DNA from: Rubrivivax gelatinosus IL144
Lineage (GTDB): Bacteria; Pseudomonadota; Gammaproteobacteria; Burkholderiales; Burkholderiaceae_C
Assembly: GCF_000284255.1 (NCBI RefSeq)
Contig: NC_017075.1
Span: forward strand, 1,798,001 to 1,862,000
Length of the DNA stretch: 64,000 nt
Reading direction: 5' to 3'
Part shown: positions 1 to 9,335 of the stretch, in pieces
How positions within the stretch are numbered: the stretch's first letter is position 1
Layout: every line of letters begins with the position of its first letter
Notes under the pieces: model-generated
Told to the model about the DNA's origin: nothing
Databases searched by the model: none
Seen by the model: the letters and a program-made list of their open reading frames with translations, nothing else
Translations under genes and position numbers: made by a program

Positions 1-1896
1 GAGACCGAGCTCGTCGCCGGCGAACGCCGCGGCCAGCCGCTGTGGTATTCGCTGTCGGTGCACCGCGCCGAGTCGGCGCTGCCCGAGGCCGAGGCCGAGG
101 CGGTGGCGGTGCTCACCGACATCTCCTCGCTGAAGGCGCAGCAGGGCGAACTCGAGCGCCTGCTGCGCGAGCGCGACCTGATGTTCGACCTGTCCGACGT
201 CGGCATCGCGACGATGCGCGGCGCGGTCATCGAGCGCGCCAACCAGGCGATGTCGCGGCTCACCGGCTACAAGGCCGAGGAGCTGCTGCAGCTGCCGATG
301 TCGCGGCTGTGCCCCGACGGCGAATGGGAGACGCGCGAGCGCGAGGTGCGCGACGCGCTGGCCACCGACGGCCGCTTCAACGGCGAGCGCACGCTGCGCC
401 GCAAGGACGGCGAACTGCTCTGGGTGCAGGCCGCGGTGCGCCCGGTCGACCCCGAGGACGCCGGCGCCGGGCTGATCTGCTCCTTCGTCGACATCGACGC
501 CGCGATCCGCGCCCGCCGCTCGCTGCAGGTGCAGGCCGAGCGCACGCGCGCGATCCTGAACTCGGTGCTGGTCGGCATCGTCACCGTCGGCGACTCGGGC
601 ATCACCTGGATGAACCGCTCGGCGCAGCGCATGTTCGCCGGCGAGCTGGCCGACTTCATCGGCCGGCCGATCGCCACCGTCGCGACGCCCGAAGCCGAGC
701 ACCCGCTGCGCCGCGGCGACTGGAACGAACGCCTGGCCGCCGGCGAGACCGAGCCTTTCGAGTGCCAGCTGCAGGCGCGCGACGGGCGCGAGTTCTGGGT
801 CGTCGGCAGCGTCGTCGCCACCGCCAGCGAATCGAGCGGCCCGCAGCTGACCTTCGCGCTGCTGGACGTCGAGCGCCGCCGCCAGGCGCAGATCGCGATC
901 GAGCAGGCGCGCGAGTCGCTGCGCCGCATCATCGAGACCGCGCCGCTGGCGATCGCGCTGTTCGATGCCAGCGAACTGCGCGTGCAGGAATGCAACCACG
1001 TCGCCGCGACGCTGTTCGGCCGCCCGGTCGACGAGGCGCTGGGGCGCACGCCGGCCGAGCTGTGCACGCCGGCCACCGCCGCCGCCGTCGAGGACTGGCT
1101 GCGTGCCGCCGCCGCCGGCGCCGAGCTGCAGCGCCACGAGCTGCGCGAGGTCGGCGCGGCCGGCCAGACCACGGTCTGGGACACGCGCATCGCGCCGGTC
1201 GCAGGCCCCTTGGGCGCGCCGCTGCTGCTGCTGGTGGCCAGCGACGTCACCGAGGAGCGCGAGGCCGAGCAGGCGCGGCTGACCGCCGAGATCGCGCAGC
1301 GCGAGTCGCTGGTGCGCGAGGTGCACCACCGCATCAAGAACAACCTCCAGGGCGTCGCCGGCCTGCTGCGCCACAACGCCAAGCAGCACCCGGAGATGGG
1401 CTGGCTGCTGTTCGAGGCCGAGGCCCAGGTGCAGGCCATCGCCCAGGTCTTCGGCCTGCAGGTGCGCAGCGGCCCGCTGGGTGCTGCCGCCGTGGTCGGC
1501 GCGATCGCGCAGTCAGTGCGCCGGGCCTTCGGCCGGCCGGTGCTGTTCTCGGCGGCCGCCGGCGCCGAGCGCTACCTGCTGCCCGAGGCCGAGGCGATCC
1601 CGATCTCGCTGTGCGTCAACGAGCTGCTGGCCAACGCCGTCAAGCACGCGCCCGAAGGCGATCTGCAGTGCCTGATCGCGCCCGGCGACGTCGCCGGCGA
1701 GCTGGTCGTCGAGGTGCGCAACCCCGGCCGGCTGGCCGAAGGCTTCGACATCGAGCAGGTGCCGCGCGGCATGGGCGGGCTCGCCCTGGTGCGTTCGCTG
1801 CTGCCGCGCGGGGCCTCGCTCTCCCTCGAACAGGCGGGTGAGGAGGTGCGCGCGCGCATCCTGCTGCGTCCGCCGCGCGTTCTGCTGCAGCCGTAG
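1..1896 (+). CDS. PAS-domain sensor histidine kinase, HisKA_2 type (5' end outside window)
   Basis: The reading frame is open from base 1, so the N-terminus lies outside the window. It contains at least three PAS-like modules; one motif reads RLTGYKAEEL and another ends in a D-IDAAIRARR linker. A HisKA_2 dimerisation box (EVHHRIKNNLQ) follows, with the phospho-accepting His codon at about 1327-1329, then an HATPase domain with N box NELLANAVKHA and a GMGGLALV glycine stretch. No membrane segment is visible in this part, so it is probably cytosolic. The stop lies 38 bases before an ANTAR response regulator, its likely partner, as in EutW/EutV-type pairs. The signal sensed is unknown. Confidence 0.9.
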   Translation, partial: ETELVAGERRGQPLWYSLSVHRAESALPEAEAEAVAVLTDISSLKAQQGELERLLRERDLMFDLSDVGIATMRGAVIERANQAMSRLTGYKAEELLQLPMSRLCPDGEWETREREVRDALATDGRFNGERTLRRKDGELLWVQAAVRPVDPEDAGAGLICSFVDIDAAIRARRSLQVQAERTRAILNSVLVGIVTVGDSGITWMNRSAQRMFAGELADFIGRPIATVATPEAEHPLRRGDWNERLAAGETEPFECQLQARDGREFWVVGSVVATASESSGPQLTFALLDVERRRQAQIAIEQARESLRRIIETAPLAIALFDASELRVQECNHVAATLFGRPVDEALGRTPAELCTPATAAAVEDWLRAAAAGAELQRHELREVGAAGQTTVWDTRIAPVAGPLGAPLLLLVASDVTEEREAEQARLTAEIAQRESLVREVHHRIKNNLQGVAGLLRHNAKQHPEMGWLLFEAEAQVQAIAQVFGLQVRSGPLGAAAVVGAIAQSVRRAFGRPVLFSAAAGAERYLLPEAEAIPISLCVNELLANAVKHAPEGDLQCLIAPGDVAGELVVEVRNPGRLAEGFDIEQVPRGMGGLALVRSLLPRGASLSLEQAGEEVRARILLRPPRVLLQP

Positions 1897-1934
1897 GCGA
1901 GAATAGCGGCGGTCGCGCGGAGGGCGACGGTTCG

Positions 1935-2546
1935 ATGGCTTCGAAGGGCAGGATTCTGGTGGTGGACGACGACCGCCTCGTGCTCGCCGCCGTGACGCAC
2001 GGTCTGGCGCAGGCGGGGTACGAGGTCGTGGACGCCGACAACGGTGACGAGGCCATCCTCAAGGCGCGCCAGCTGCGCCCGGAGATCGCGCTGCTGGACA
2101 TCCGCATGGAAGGCAAGAGCGGCTTCGACGTCGCCGAATACCTGCGCGACGTCGCCCGCATCCCCTTCATGTTCCTGTCGGCCTTCGCCGACGAGGCGAC
2201 GATCGCCAAGGTGCACGAGCTCGGAGCCGTGGCCTACCTGATCAAGCCGCTGGACATCGACCAGATCCTGCCGACCGTCGACGAGGCCTTCGCGCGCCTG
2301 CGTGCCGGCGATCTGGCGCCGCAGCCGGCAGCGCAGCCGGCGTCGGCCCCGGTGGCCGCGCCGGTGGCCGAGCCGCTGTCCGACCCGCTGCCGCTGGCCG
2401 TCGGCGTGCTGATGCACCGCCATTCGCTGACCCGCGCGGCCGCGCGCCAGCGCCTGCAGCGCATGGCCGCCGAACAAGGCATCAGCGAAGCGGCGCAGGC
2501 CGAACGGCTGGTCGCCGCGGTCGAGGAGCTGGCGCGCAGCGCCTGA
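1935..2546 (+). CDS. ANTAR-domain response regulator (AmiR/NasT/EutV type)
   Basis: The 203-residue protein has an N-terminal receiver domain (about 1-120) with acidic pair D11/D12, phospho-acceptor D55 (LLDIRM), S82 and K104 (YLIKP). An Ala/Pro linker (about 125-150) leads to a C-terminal ANTAR helix bundle (about 150-203) of the form VLMHRHSLTRAAARQRL. ANTAR proteins bind tandem RNA hairpins and prevent transcription termination, so its output is expected on RNA rather than promoters. It follows the HisKA_2 kinase on the same strand and is probably its substrate. GGAGGG upstream supports the ATG. No target RNA was identified nearby. Confidence 0.9.
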   Translation: MASKGRILVVDDDRLVLAAVTHGLAQAGYEVVDADNGDEAILKARQLRPEIALLDIRMEGKSGFDVAEYLRDVARIPFMFLSAFADEATIAKVHELGAVAYLIKPLDIDQILPTVDEAFARLRAGDLAPQPAAQPASAPVAAPVAEPLSDPLPLAVGVLMHRHSLTRAAARQRLQRMAAEQGISEAAQAERLVAAVEELARSA

Positions 2547-2562
2547 GCCCCCGGGCGCCGCG

Positions 2563-4098
2563 CTACTCGCGCAGCGTGAAGTGGAAGGTGGCGCCGCGGC
2601 CGGGTTCGGCCTCGGCCCAGACCTCGCCGCCGTGGCGGCGCACGATGCGCCGCACCGAGGCCAGGCCGACGCCGCTGCCGGGGAACTCGCTGGCGCTGTG
2701 CAGGCGCTGGAACAGGCCGAACAGGCGGTCGGCCGAGCGCATGTCGAAACCGGCGCCGTTGTCGCGCACGTAGAACGCGCGCCGGCCTTCGTGCGGCTGG
2801 CTGCCGAAGACGATGCGCGCCTTGGGGTTGCGCGCGCTGTACTTCCAGGCGTTGCCGAGCAGGTTCTCCAGCACCAGGCGCAGCAGCGTCGGGTCGCCGC
2901 GGGTCTGCAGCTCGGGCTCGATGTCGACGTCGACGCGGCGCTCCGGCGGCGACTGCCGGCGCAGGTCGTCGACGATCCAGGTGGCGAGCTGCGACAGGTT
3001 GACCGGCTGGCGCGCCAGCGGCTGCTGCGACAGCTTGGCCAGCGCCAGCATCGAGTCGATCATGTGGTTCATGCGCGCCGCGGCGCCCAGCACCCGGTCC
3101 AGGTGCTCGTTGCCCAGGCGGTCGAGCTGGCGGCCGTAGTCCTCCTTGAGGATGCGGGTGAAGCCTTCGACGACGCGGATCGGCGCGCGCAGGTCGTGCG
3201 AGACGGTGAAGCTGAAGGCCGCGCCGTCGCCGTCGTCGCCGCCGCCGGCCCGCGTGGCCTGCATCACCAGCAGGCCGGCACCGGCCGCGGTCTCGTAGCG
3301 GCGCAGCACCCAGCCGTCGACCTCGGCGGCGCTGTCGGCCTCGGCACCGGCCAGCGCCTCGCGCACCGCCGCGGGCAGGTGCGAGACGACGTCTCCCCAG
3401 GCTGGGGCGTCGCGTTCGAGCCAGCGCCGCGCCGCGGGGTTGGCCTCGCGCAGCGCCCAGCCGCAGCCCTCGTCGGCGGCGAGCACGGCCGGCGCGTCGA
3501 TGCCGTGCAGCAGCGCCTGCAGCGCGGCGTGGTCGGCGGCCAGCGCGTCCTGCGCAGCCACCGGCTCGGCGCTGCCGCTGAAGCCGGCGAAGCGGCCCAG
3601 GTCGTCGAAACTCGGCGCGCCGCGCAGACGCCAGGGGCTGCCGTCGGCGCGCAGGCGCACGCGCAGCGCGTGGAAGGCGCGCTGCGAGGCCAGACGGGCG
3701 CCGAGTTCACCGTCCAGATCGGGCCGCGCGCTCTCGAACAGCTCGGCCAGCGGCGCGCCGACGGTCGGCGCCGGGCCGCCGGCCTGGCCTTCGGGCGGCT
3801 GCATCGCGACGACGCGCAGCGTGGCGTCGGTCTTCCAGATCCAGCCGTCCAGCAGCGAGGCGGCGTCGCGGCTCTCGGCGCGCGCGCTGCGCAGCGCGCT
3901 CTCGGCGGCATGGCGCTCGCGCAGGCTGCCGACGGCGTAACCCGCGGCGCCGACGGCCAGCAGCGCCAGGCCGCCGAAGAGGCCGCCGCGGGCGCTGCCG
4001 TCGGTGCAGCCGGCGAGCGAGGCCAGCCCCGCGAGGGCCGCCAGACGTGGCGCGAAAGCGCGGCCGACGGGACTCTGGCGAGGGCGGGTGACGGGCAT
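2563..4098 (-). CDS. Membrane-anchored PAS histidine kinase, phytochrome-kinase-like C-terminus
   Basis: The 511-residue protein has a hydrophobic N-terminus (about 20-60) that probably anchors it, a PAS-like region around 80-170, and a second sensor region. The HisKA box reads TVSHDLRAPIRVVEGF, and the HATPase has N box ENLLGNAWKYS, G1 DNGAGFD and G2 GSGVGLASV. The complete catalytic set suggests an active kinase. The frame stays open far upstream through the next genes on the opposite strand, but similarity begins only here, so I chose the ATG at 4098. It is divergent from the Hpt/GGDEF-EAL genes across a 271-bp gap and convergent with the ANTAR regulator. No dedicated receiver is adjacent; the Hpt and REC proteins opposite are plausible partners. 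Confidence 0.85.
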   Translation of the reverse strand: MPVTRPRQSPVGRAFAPRLAALAGLASLAGCTDGSARGGLFGGLALLAVGAAGYAVGSLRERHAAESALRSARAESRDAASLLDGWIWKTDATLRVVAMQPPEGQAGGPAPTVGAPLAELFESARPDLDGELGARLASQRAFHALRVRLRADGSPWRLRGAPSFDDLGRFAGFSGSAEPVAAQDALAADHAALQALLHGIDAPAVLAADEGCGWALREANPAARRWLERDAPAWGDVVSHLPAAVREALAGAEADSAAEVDGWVLRRYETAAGAGLLVMQATRAGGGDDGDGAAFSFTVSHDLRAPIRVVEGFTRILKEDYGRQLDRLGNEHLDRVLGAAARMNHMIDSMLALAKLSQQPLARQPVNLSQLATWIVDDLRRQSPPERRVDVDIEPELQTRGDPTLLRLVLENLLGNAWKYSARNPKARIVFGSQPHEGRRAFYVRDNGAGFDMRSADRLFGLFQRLHSASEFPGSGVGLASVRRIVRRHGGEVWAEAEPGRGATFHFTLRE

Positions 4099-4369
4099 GC
4101 AAACGATTGTACGGACCGGTGTGACATGTACGCGGACCTCGCGAACCCTGCGGCAGGACACGAAACAGGCGCCGGAAACGGTTAAGGTCACGTCCTCGCG
4201 CGTAACACCCGGCGCCCGCGCCGGGACCGACCTTGAGCGCTCCGGCAAGATTCCGCATCGCGACGTTTCCCGTTGTCCCGCCTGGCGTGACGGCGCTTGA
4301 CCGCTGCCTCGCCGGGCCGCATCCTCGCCGCCTGTCCGGCGGCATGGAGCTTGCCTCGAACGCCCGCTT

Positions 4370-4753
4370 ATGACCGGCCCGAACCACCCGTACGACTCCT
4401 CTGCCCCGATGCTCGACGACACCGCGCTCGCACGTCTGCGCGAACTGGACCCGGACGGAAGCCTGGGCGTCGTCGGTCGGGTGCTCGAGACCTTCCGCAT
4501 GGCCCTGGGCCGCGACCTCGACCGGCTGAAGCAGGCGCGTGACGCCGGCGACCTGAAGACCGTCGGCGAAGTCGCGCACAAGGTGAAGTCCTCGTCGGCC
4601 AGCGTCGGCGCGCTGGAGCTGTCGGCGCTGTGCGCCGACGTCGAGCGCCGCGTGCGCGTCGGCGACACCGCCGACATCGCGCCGCGCGTGCAGGCGCTGC
4701 TGGCCGAGGCGCAGCGGGCGCAGCTCGCGGTCGCCGCGGCGCTGGGAACGTGA
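4370..4753 (+). CDS. Hpt phosphotransfer protein
   Basis: The 127-residue protein is a single Hpt domain. The phospho-accepting histidine is H70 in VAHKVKSSSASVGA, and the surrounding helices match stand-alone phosphotransfer proteins. Its TGA overlaps the GTG start of the REC-GGDEF-EAL gene (GTGA), implying translational coupling. The likely role is to relay phosphate to the receiver domain encoded by the next gene, perhaps from the kinase divergently encoded at 2563-4098. A start at the internal ATG near 4409 is possible and would remove a non-conserved leader. Confidence 0.88.
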   Translation: MTGPNHPYDSSAPMLDDTALARLRELDPDGSLGVVGRVLETFRMALGRDLDRLKQARDAGDLKTVGEVAHKVKSSSASVGALELSALCADVERRVRVGDTADIAPRVQALLAEAQRAQLAVAAALGT

Positions 4754-6963
4754 GCGCGGCGCGAGCCATCTCCACGACCCCGCGTCCCGACGGCGCGGCG
4801 CTGCTGCCTCGCCCCGAGGTCCTGCTCGTCGACGACGACGAGGTGGGCCTGCTGACCACCGCCATCGCGCTGCGCGAGCGTGGCTTCTCGATCATCGAAG
4901 CCACGCGCGGCGACGAGGCGCTGGCCATCCTGCAGGAACGCAAGCCCGACCTGGTGGTGCTCGACGCCCAGATGCCGGGCCTCGACGGCTTCGAGACCTG
5001 CGCCCGCATCCGTGCGATGCCGGGCTTCGAACGCCTGCCGATCGTCATGCTCACCGGCCTGGACGACGAGGCCTCGATCAAGCACGCCTTCGACGTGCAC
5101 GCCACCGACTTCTACACGAAGGACAAGGACCGGGCGCTGAACTGGAGCCTGCTGGCGCGCCGGCTGGAATACGTGCTGCGCGCCGCGCGCACCACCGTCG
5201 AACTCGACCGCAGCCGCGAGAAGCTGGCCCGGGCGCAGCAGCTCGCGCGCATGGGCAGCTTCGAGTGGCGCCAGGGCAGCGGCCTGGCGCTGTCGCGCGA
5301 AGCGCTCGAGGTGCTGAAGGTCGAGGGCCGGCCGCCGGCCTTGCGCGCGCTGCTGCGCCGCATCCCCCGCGCCCAGCGCCTGCCCTCGCTGCGCCTGCTG
5401 CGCGACCGCGTCGCCCAGCGCCGCCCGCTCGACCAGGACCTGACGCTCGACGAGGGCCTGCTCGTCGTGCACGTCGCCGGCAAGGCCGAGGAGGACGAGC
5501 ACAAGCGTTTCGTCGGCTACGACGGCTTCCTGCAGGACATCACCGACCGCCACCGCGCGCAGAGCCAGTCGCGCTACCACGCCGCCTTCGACATGCTGAC
5601 CGAGCTGCCGAACCGGCGCGAGTTCATCCGCCGCGCCGACCTCGCGCTCGAAGCCAGCCGCCGCCACGGCCTGCGCCACAAGGTCGCGCTGCTGCAGATC
5701 GACCTCGACCGCTTCAAGCAGGTCAACGACACGCTGGGCCACCAGATCGGCGACGACGTGCTGCGCGAGGTCGCGACGCGGCTGCGCGGCTGCATCCGCT
5801 ACCACGCCGAGATCGATGACAGCGCGATCGAGGCCGCCGGCCCGCGGGCCCACCGCGACCTGGAGACCGTCGGCCGCGTCGGCGGCGACGAGTTCGTCGT
5901 GCTGCTGCCCGAGATCACCGACCCGGCGGACGCCGAGCGCGTCGCCCAGCGCATCGTGCTCGCGCTGCGCGAGCCGCTGCGCCTGGCCGGCGGCCACGAG
6001 CGCCTGGTCACCGGCAGCGTCGGCGTCGCCATCTTCCCCGAGGACGGCGAGACGGTGCAGGAGCTGCACCGCAACGCCGACCTGGCGATGTACGAGGCGA
6101 AGAAGGAACGCGACTCGAGCATGGTCTACGGGCCGGGGTTGCTGAAGCGCCCGATGCTGGAAGCCGCGCTGCCCGGCGCCGCCGAGCGCGGCGAGCTCGA
6201 GCTGCACTACCAGCCGCAGGTCGACGTCGCCAGCGGCCGCCTGGTCGGCGTCGAGGCGCTGATGCGCTGGCGCATCGACGGCCGCCTGGTGATGCCCGGC
6301 GACTTCATCCCGCTGGCCGAGGAGTCGGGCGACATCCTCGAGATGTCCAAGTGGGCCCTGCGCGAGGCCGCCCAGCAGGCGCGCCGCTGGCAGGCCGACT
6401 TCGGCTTCGACGGCACCATCGCCGTCAACCTGCCGCCCAAGCTGTTCCTGCGCAACGACCTGATCGACCTGATCGACCAGCTCACCGCCGAAGGCCGCAG
6501 CCGATTGCTGTCGCTGGAGATCACCGAGACCAGCCTGATGCGCGACGTCGTCGGCGTCGGCCCGGCGCTGTTCCGGCTGCACCAGATCGGCGTCGACGTC
6601 TCGATCGACGACTTCGGCACCGGCTACTCGAGCCTGTCGCACCTGTCGGGGCTGCACTGCGCGGAACTCAAGATCGACCGCAGCTTCGTCGCCAAGCTCG
6701 GCATCGAACCCACGGCCGTGCACATCGTGCGCACGATCATCGCGCTGGCGCGGCATCTGTCGCTGCGCGTCATCGCCGAGGGCGTCGAGACCGAGCATCA
6801 GGTGGAGCTGCTGCACAGCCTGGAGTGCACCCGCATGCAGGGGTACTACATCGGCCGGCCGGTGCCGGCCGCGCAGTTCGAACACTGGTTCGCGACCGTC
6901 GACCTGCCCGCCCCGCCGGGCAACGGCGGGCCGGCTCGCCTTCTCGCCGCAGGCACCCGCTGA
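4750..6963 (+). CDS. REC-GGDEF-EAL bifunctional c-di-GMP protein
   Basis: With the GTG start the protein has 737 residues. A receiver domain (about 15-140; LLVDDDE, VVLDAQMPGLDGFE, YTKDKD) is followed by a short PAS-like linker, a GGDEF domain with an intact GGDEF motif, and an EAL domain with VEALMRW, DDFGTGYSSL, KIDRSFV and AEGVET. Both catalytic motifs appear intact, so it could make or break c-di-GMP. About 25 residues are inserted just before GGDEF, and no RxxD inhibitory site is seen at the usual place. The GTG overlaps the Hpt stop and the TGA overlaps the next ATG, so three genes are translationally coupled. Phosphorylation of REC through the Hpt protein probably controls activity. 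Confidence 0.9.
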   Translation: MSAARAISTTPRPDGAALLPRPEVLLVDDDEVGLLTTAIALRERGFSIIEATRGDEALAILQERKPDLVVLDAQMPGLDGFETCARIRAMPGFERLPIVMLTGLDDEASIKHAFDVHATDFYTKDKDRALNWSLLARRLEYVLRAARTTVELDRSREKLARAQQLARMGSFEWRQGSGLALSREALEVLKVEGRPPALRALLRRIPRAQRLPSLRLLRDRVAQRRPLDQDLTLDEGLLVVHVAGKAEEDEHKRFVGYDGFLQDITDRHRAQSQSRYHAAFDMLTELPNRREFIRRADLALEASRRHGLRHKVALLQIDLDRFKQVNDTLGHQIGDDVLREVATRLRGCIRYHAEIDDSAIEAAGPRAHRDLETVGRVGGDEFVVLLPEITDPADAERVAQRIVLALREPLRLAGGHERLVTGSVGVAIFPEDGETVQELHRNADLAMYEAKKERDSSMVYGPGLLKRPMLEAALPGAAERGELELHYQPQVDVASGRLVGVEALMRWRIDGRLVMPGDFIPLAEESGDILEMSKWALREAAQQARRWQADFGFDGTIAVNLPPKLFLRNDLIDLIDQLTAEGRSRLLSLEITETSLMRDVVGVGPALFRLHQIGVDVSIDDFGTGYSSLSHLSGLHCAELKIDRSFVAKLGIEPTAVHIVRTIIALARHLSLRVIAEGVETEHQVELLHSLECTRMQGYYIGRPVPAAQFEHWFATVDLPAPPGNGGPARLLAAGTR

Positions 6964-8612
6964 TGAGCGCCGCGACCCCGGCGCAGATCGCCAAGGGCGC
7001 GCTGCGGCGCCTGGCCATGGCCAAGCTCGAGCCGACGCCCGAACACTATGCGCGCGCCTACGCCGAGGAGGCCGGCCTGCCGGTCTCGCCGCTGGCCGAC
7101 CCAAAGGCCCAGGGCCCGGCCTGGGCGGCGCTGATCGAGAAGCTCGTCAAGGGCGTCGAACGAGGCGGCCGGCAGTGGACCACGGCGCGCAAGAAGGAGA
7201 GCCTGCAGCGCGTGCTCGACGGCAGCCGCGGCGACCTGCAGCGGCTGCAGCAGCGGCTGCAGGCGCTGGCCAGCGCCTGGGACGGCGACCGGCATTTCGA
7301 GGATCCGGAGGCGCCGCCCGGCGCCGCCGACGACGCGCCGCCGCTGGAGATGCCGCCGACGATGCCGGCACCGCTGGACGAAGCGCCGGCCGCCGACCCG
7401 GTCGTCACGCCCGAGCCCTGGCGTCCGGTCGTCTCCAGCCTTGAAGGCGCGCTGCGCGCCGGCCTGCCGCCCGAGGAGCCGCGTGCCGCCGAGATCGCCG
7501 ACCGCCTGGCGGCGCTGGCCGACGCGATCGCCGCCGAAGGCGTGTCGGCCGAACGGGTCGCCGAGGTCGACGAGCTCTGCGCGCGCGCGCGCCGGCTCTT
7601 CGCCCACCGCCACCATCTCGTCGAGCAGCTCGGCACGCTGTGCCGCGAGCTGAGCCGCGGCCTGGTCGAGGTCGCCGAGGACGACAGCTGGGCGCGTGGC
7701 CAGTGCGAGAGCCTGGAGCAGCGCCTGGCCGACGGCGTCACCGCGCGCAGCGTGCGCGCCGCCACCGAGCTGCTGGCCGAGACCCGCACCCGCCAGCAGC
7801 GTGTGCGCGACGAGCGCAATGCCGCGCGCGACGCGCTGAAGTCGCTGATCCACCGCATGCTGGCCGAGGTCGGCGCCCTGGGCGAACACACCGGGCGCTT
7901 CCACGAGAGCGTCGGCCGCCACGCCGAGGCCGTGGCGCGTGCCGAGTCGCTGGAGAGCCTGGCCGGCGTGGTGCGCGAGATCGTCGACGAGAGCCGCGCC
8001 GTGCAGGAGCTGGTCGGCGCCGCGCAGCGGCGCATGGAAGACGAACACGCCAAGGCCAACGAGCTCGAGACCCGCGTGCGCGAGCTCGAGGGCGAGCTGC
8101 GCCGGCTGTCCGACGAGGTCTCGACCGACGCGCTGACCCAGGTCGCCAACCGCCGCGGCCTGGCCCAGGCCTTCGACGCCGAACGCGCGCGCGTCGACCG
8201 CGCCGGCCCCGAGGCGCCGCCGCTGGCGATCGGTCTGATCGACATCGACAACTTCAAGCGGCTCAACGACACGCTGGGCCACGCCGCCGGCGACCTGGCG
8301 CTGAAGTCGCTGGCCGGCGCGGTGCGCGAGCGCCTGCGCCCGGTGGACCACCTGGCGCGCTTCGGCGGCGAGGAGTTCGTCGTGCTGCTGCCAGCCACGC
8401 CGCTGGCCGAGGCCCAGCAGGCGCTGACGCGGCTGCAGCGCGGCCTGACCGAGGCCCTGTTCCTGCACGAGCAGCGCGAGGTCTTCGTCACCTTCTCTGC
8501 CGGCGTCACCGCCTGGCGCCCGGGCGAGGCGCTCGAAGCCGCGCTCGAACGCGCCGACGAAGCGCTCTACGAAGCCAAGCGCAGCGGGAAGAACCGCACC
8601 TGCACCGCCTGA
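6963..8612 (+). CDS. Diguanylate cyclase (GGEEF) with helical N-terminal domain
   Basis: The 549-residue protein starts at an ATG that overlaps the previous TGA (ATGA). The N-terminal half is helical (ARAYAEEAG region, then heptad-rich stretches) with no membrane segment. The C-terminal GGDEF domain (about 385-549) carries LTQVANRRG, DIDNFKRLND and a GGEEF active site. An RxxD inhibitory site (RPVD) lies exactly five residues before GGEEF, so product inhibition is expected. It is the third gene of the coupled Hpt cassette and most likely adds c-di-GMP synthesis to that pathway. Confidence 0.9.
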   Translation: MSAATPAQIAKGALRRLAMAKLEPTPEHYARAYAEEAGLPVSPLADPKAQGPAWAALIEKLVKGVERGGRQWTTARKKESLQRVLDGSRGDLQRLQQRLQALASAWDGDRHFEDPEAPPGAADDAPPLEMPPTMPAPLDEAPAADPVVTPEPWRPVVSSLEGALRAGLPPEEPRAAEIADRLAALADAIAAEGVSAERVAEVDELCARARRLFAHRHHLVEQLGTLCRELSRGLVEVAEDDSWARGQCESLEQRLADGVTARSVRAATELLAETRTRQQRVRDERNAARDALKSLIHRMLAEVGALGEHTGRFHESVGRHAEAVARAESLESLAGVVREIVDESRAVQELVGAAQRRMEDEHAKANELETRVRELEGELRRLSDEVSTDALTQVANRRGLAQAFDAERARVDRAGPEAPPLAIGLIDIDNFKRLNDTLGHAAGDLALKSLAGAVRERLRPVDHLARFGGEEFVVLLPATPLAEAQQALTRLQRGLTEALFLHEQREVFVTFSAGVTAWRPGEALEAALERADEALYEAKRSGKNRTCTA

Positions 8613-8686
8613 TCGGCGGGGTGGTTACGCGTTGTTGCGATCCGGCGCTCAAGCCGGACCCCGGGACGGCCGACTGATCGAAGACG

Positions 8687-9307
8687 ATGAGTTCCGCACG
8701 TTCCCCCTTCGCCATGCTGAAGGCGGCGTTCGACGCCGTCTTCCGTCAGGACGTCGCACTGCGCCGGGGTCCCGGCGGCGTGCGCGTCGTTCTCCAGCGC
8801 GCCGACGGCCGCAGCGAAGCGCCGCCCACACCCGAAGAACTGGAGCGCCGGCGCCGCGAGGCCGAGCTGCTGGCCGCACGCGAAGACCTCACCCGCTTGC
8901 TCGACGAGGACCACGCCAGCCGCGCGACGATGCGCCATCTGGCGGTGGTCGAGCACTCGCTGGGCCGCCTGGGCTGGCAGGCGCTGGAGCGTGTGCCGCT
9001 GGACGTGCTGCAGCGTGCGCTGGAGCAGCTGGAGCAACGCGTCAGCAACTGGTCGGCGCGTGGCTTGGCCTGCTTGCGCTCGCGCATGGCGGTGGCGGTC
9101 ACCGAACGGCTGCGTCGCGAGGGGCCGCCCACCGGCGAAGCCGCCGCCGCGCTGGACTCGCCGCCCGAAGCGGCGCGCAAGGCGATCGACCAGGCGCGTG
9201 CACGCGCCGCGGACGTCGAGGTCACCGAAGCCGCCGACGACGAGGACGCGCAGGCGCTGCTCGCCGCCTACGGCTCGCTGGTCGACGCGTCCAAGCCCGG
9301 CGCCTGA
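8687..9307 (+). CDS. Hypothetical helical protein
   Basis: The 206-residue protein is predicted mostly helical, with a charged stretch at about 48-70 (PTPEELERRRREAELL) and no signal peptide, membrane segment or recognised catalytic motif. The base composition and codon use match the neighbouring signalling genes, so it looks native rather than acquired. It follows the diguanylate cyclase by 74 bases on the same strand and may be co-transcribed. I do not recognise a family and assign no function. Confidence 0.7.
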   Translation: MSSARSPFAMLKAAFDAVFRQDVALRRGPGGVRVVLQRADGRSEAPPTPEELERRRREAELLAAREDLTRLLDEDHASRATMRHLAVVEHSLGRLGWQALERVPLDVLQRALEQLEQRVSNWSARGLACLRSRMAVAVTERLRREGPPTGEAAAALDSPPEAARKAIDQARARAADVEVTEAADDEDAQALLAAYGSLVDASKPGA

Positions 9308-9335
9308 ACCGCCGCGCACCGGGCGCGGTCCGGCC

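Noticed and set aside
4099..7104. Long minus-strand extension of the PAS kinase frame
   Set aside because: It is the antisense of the Hpt and GGDEF-EAL genes, with no domain similarity; the kinase begins at 4098.
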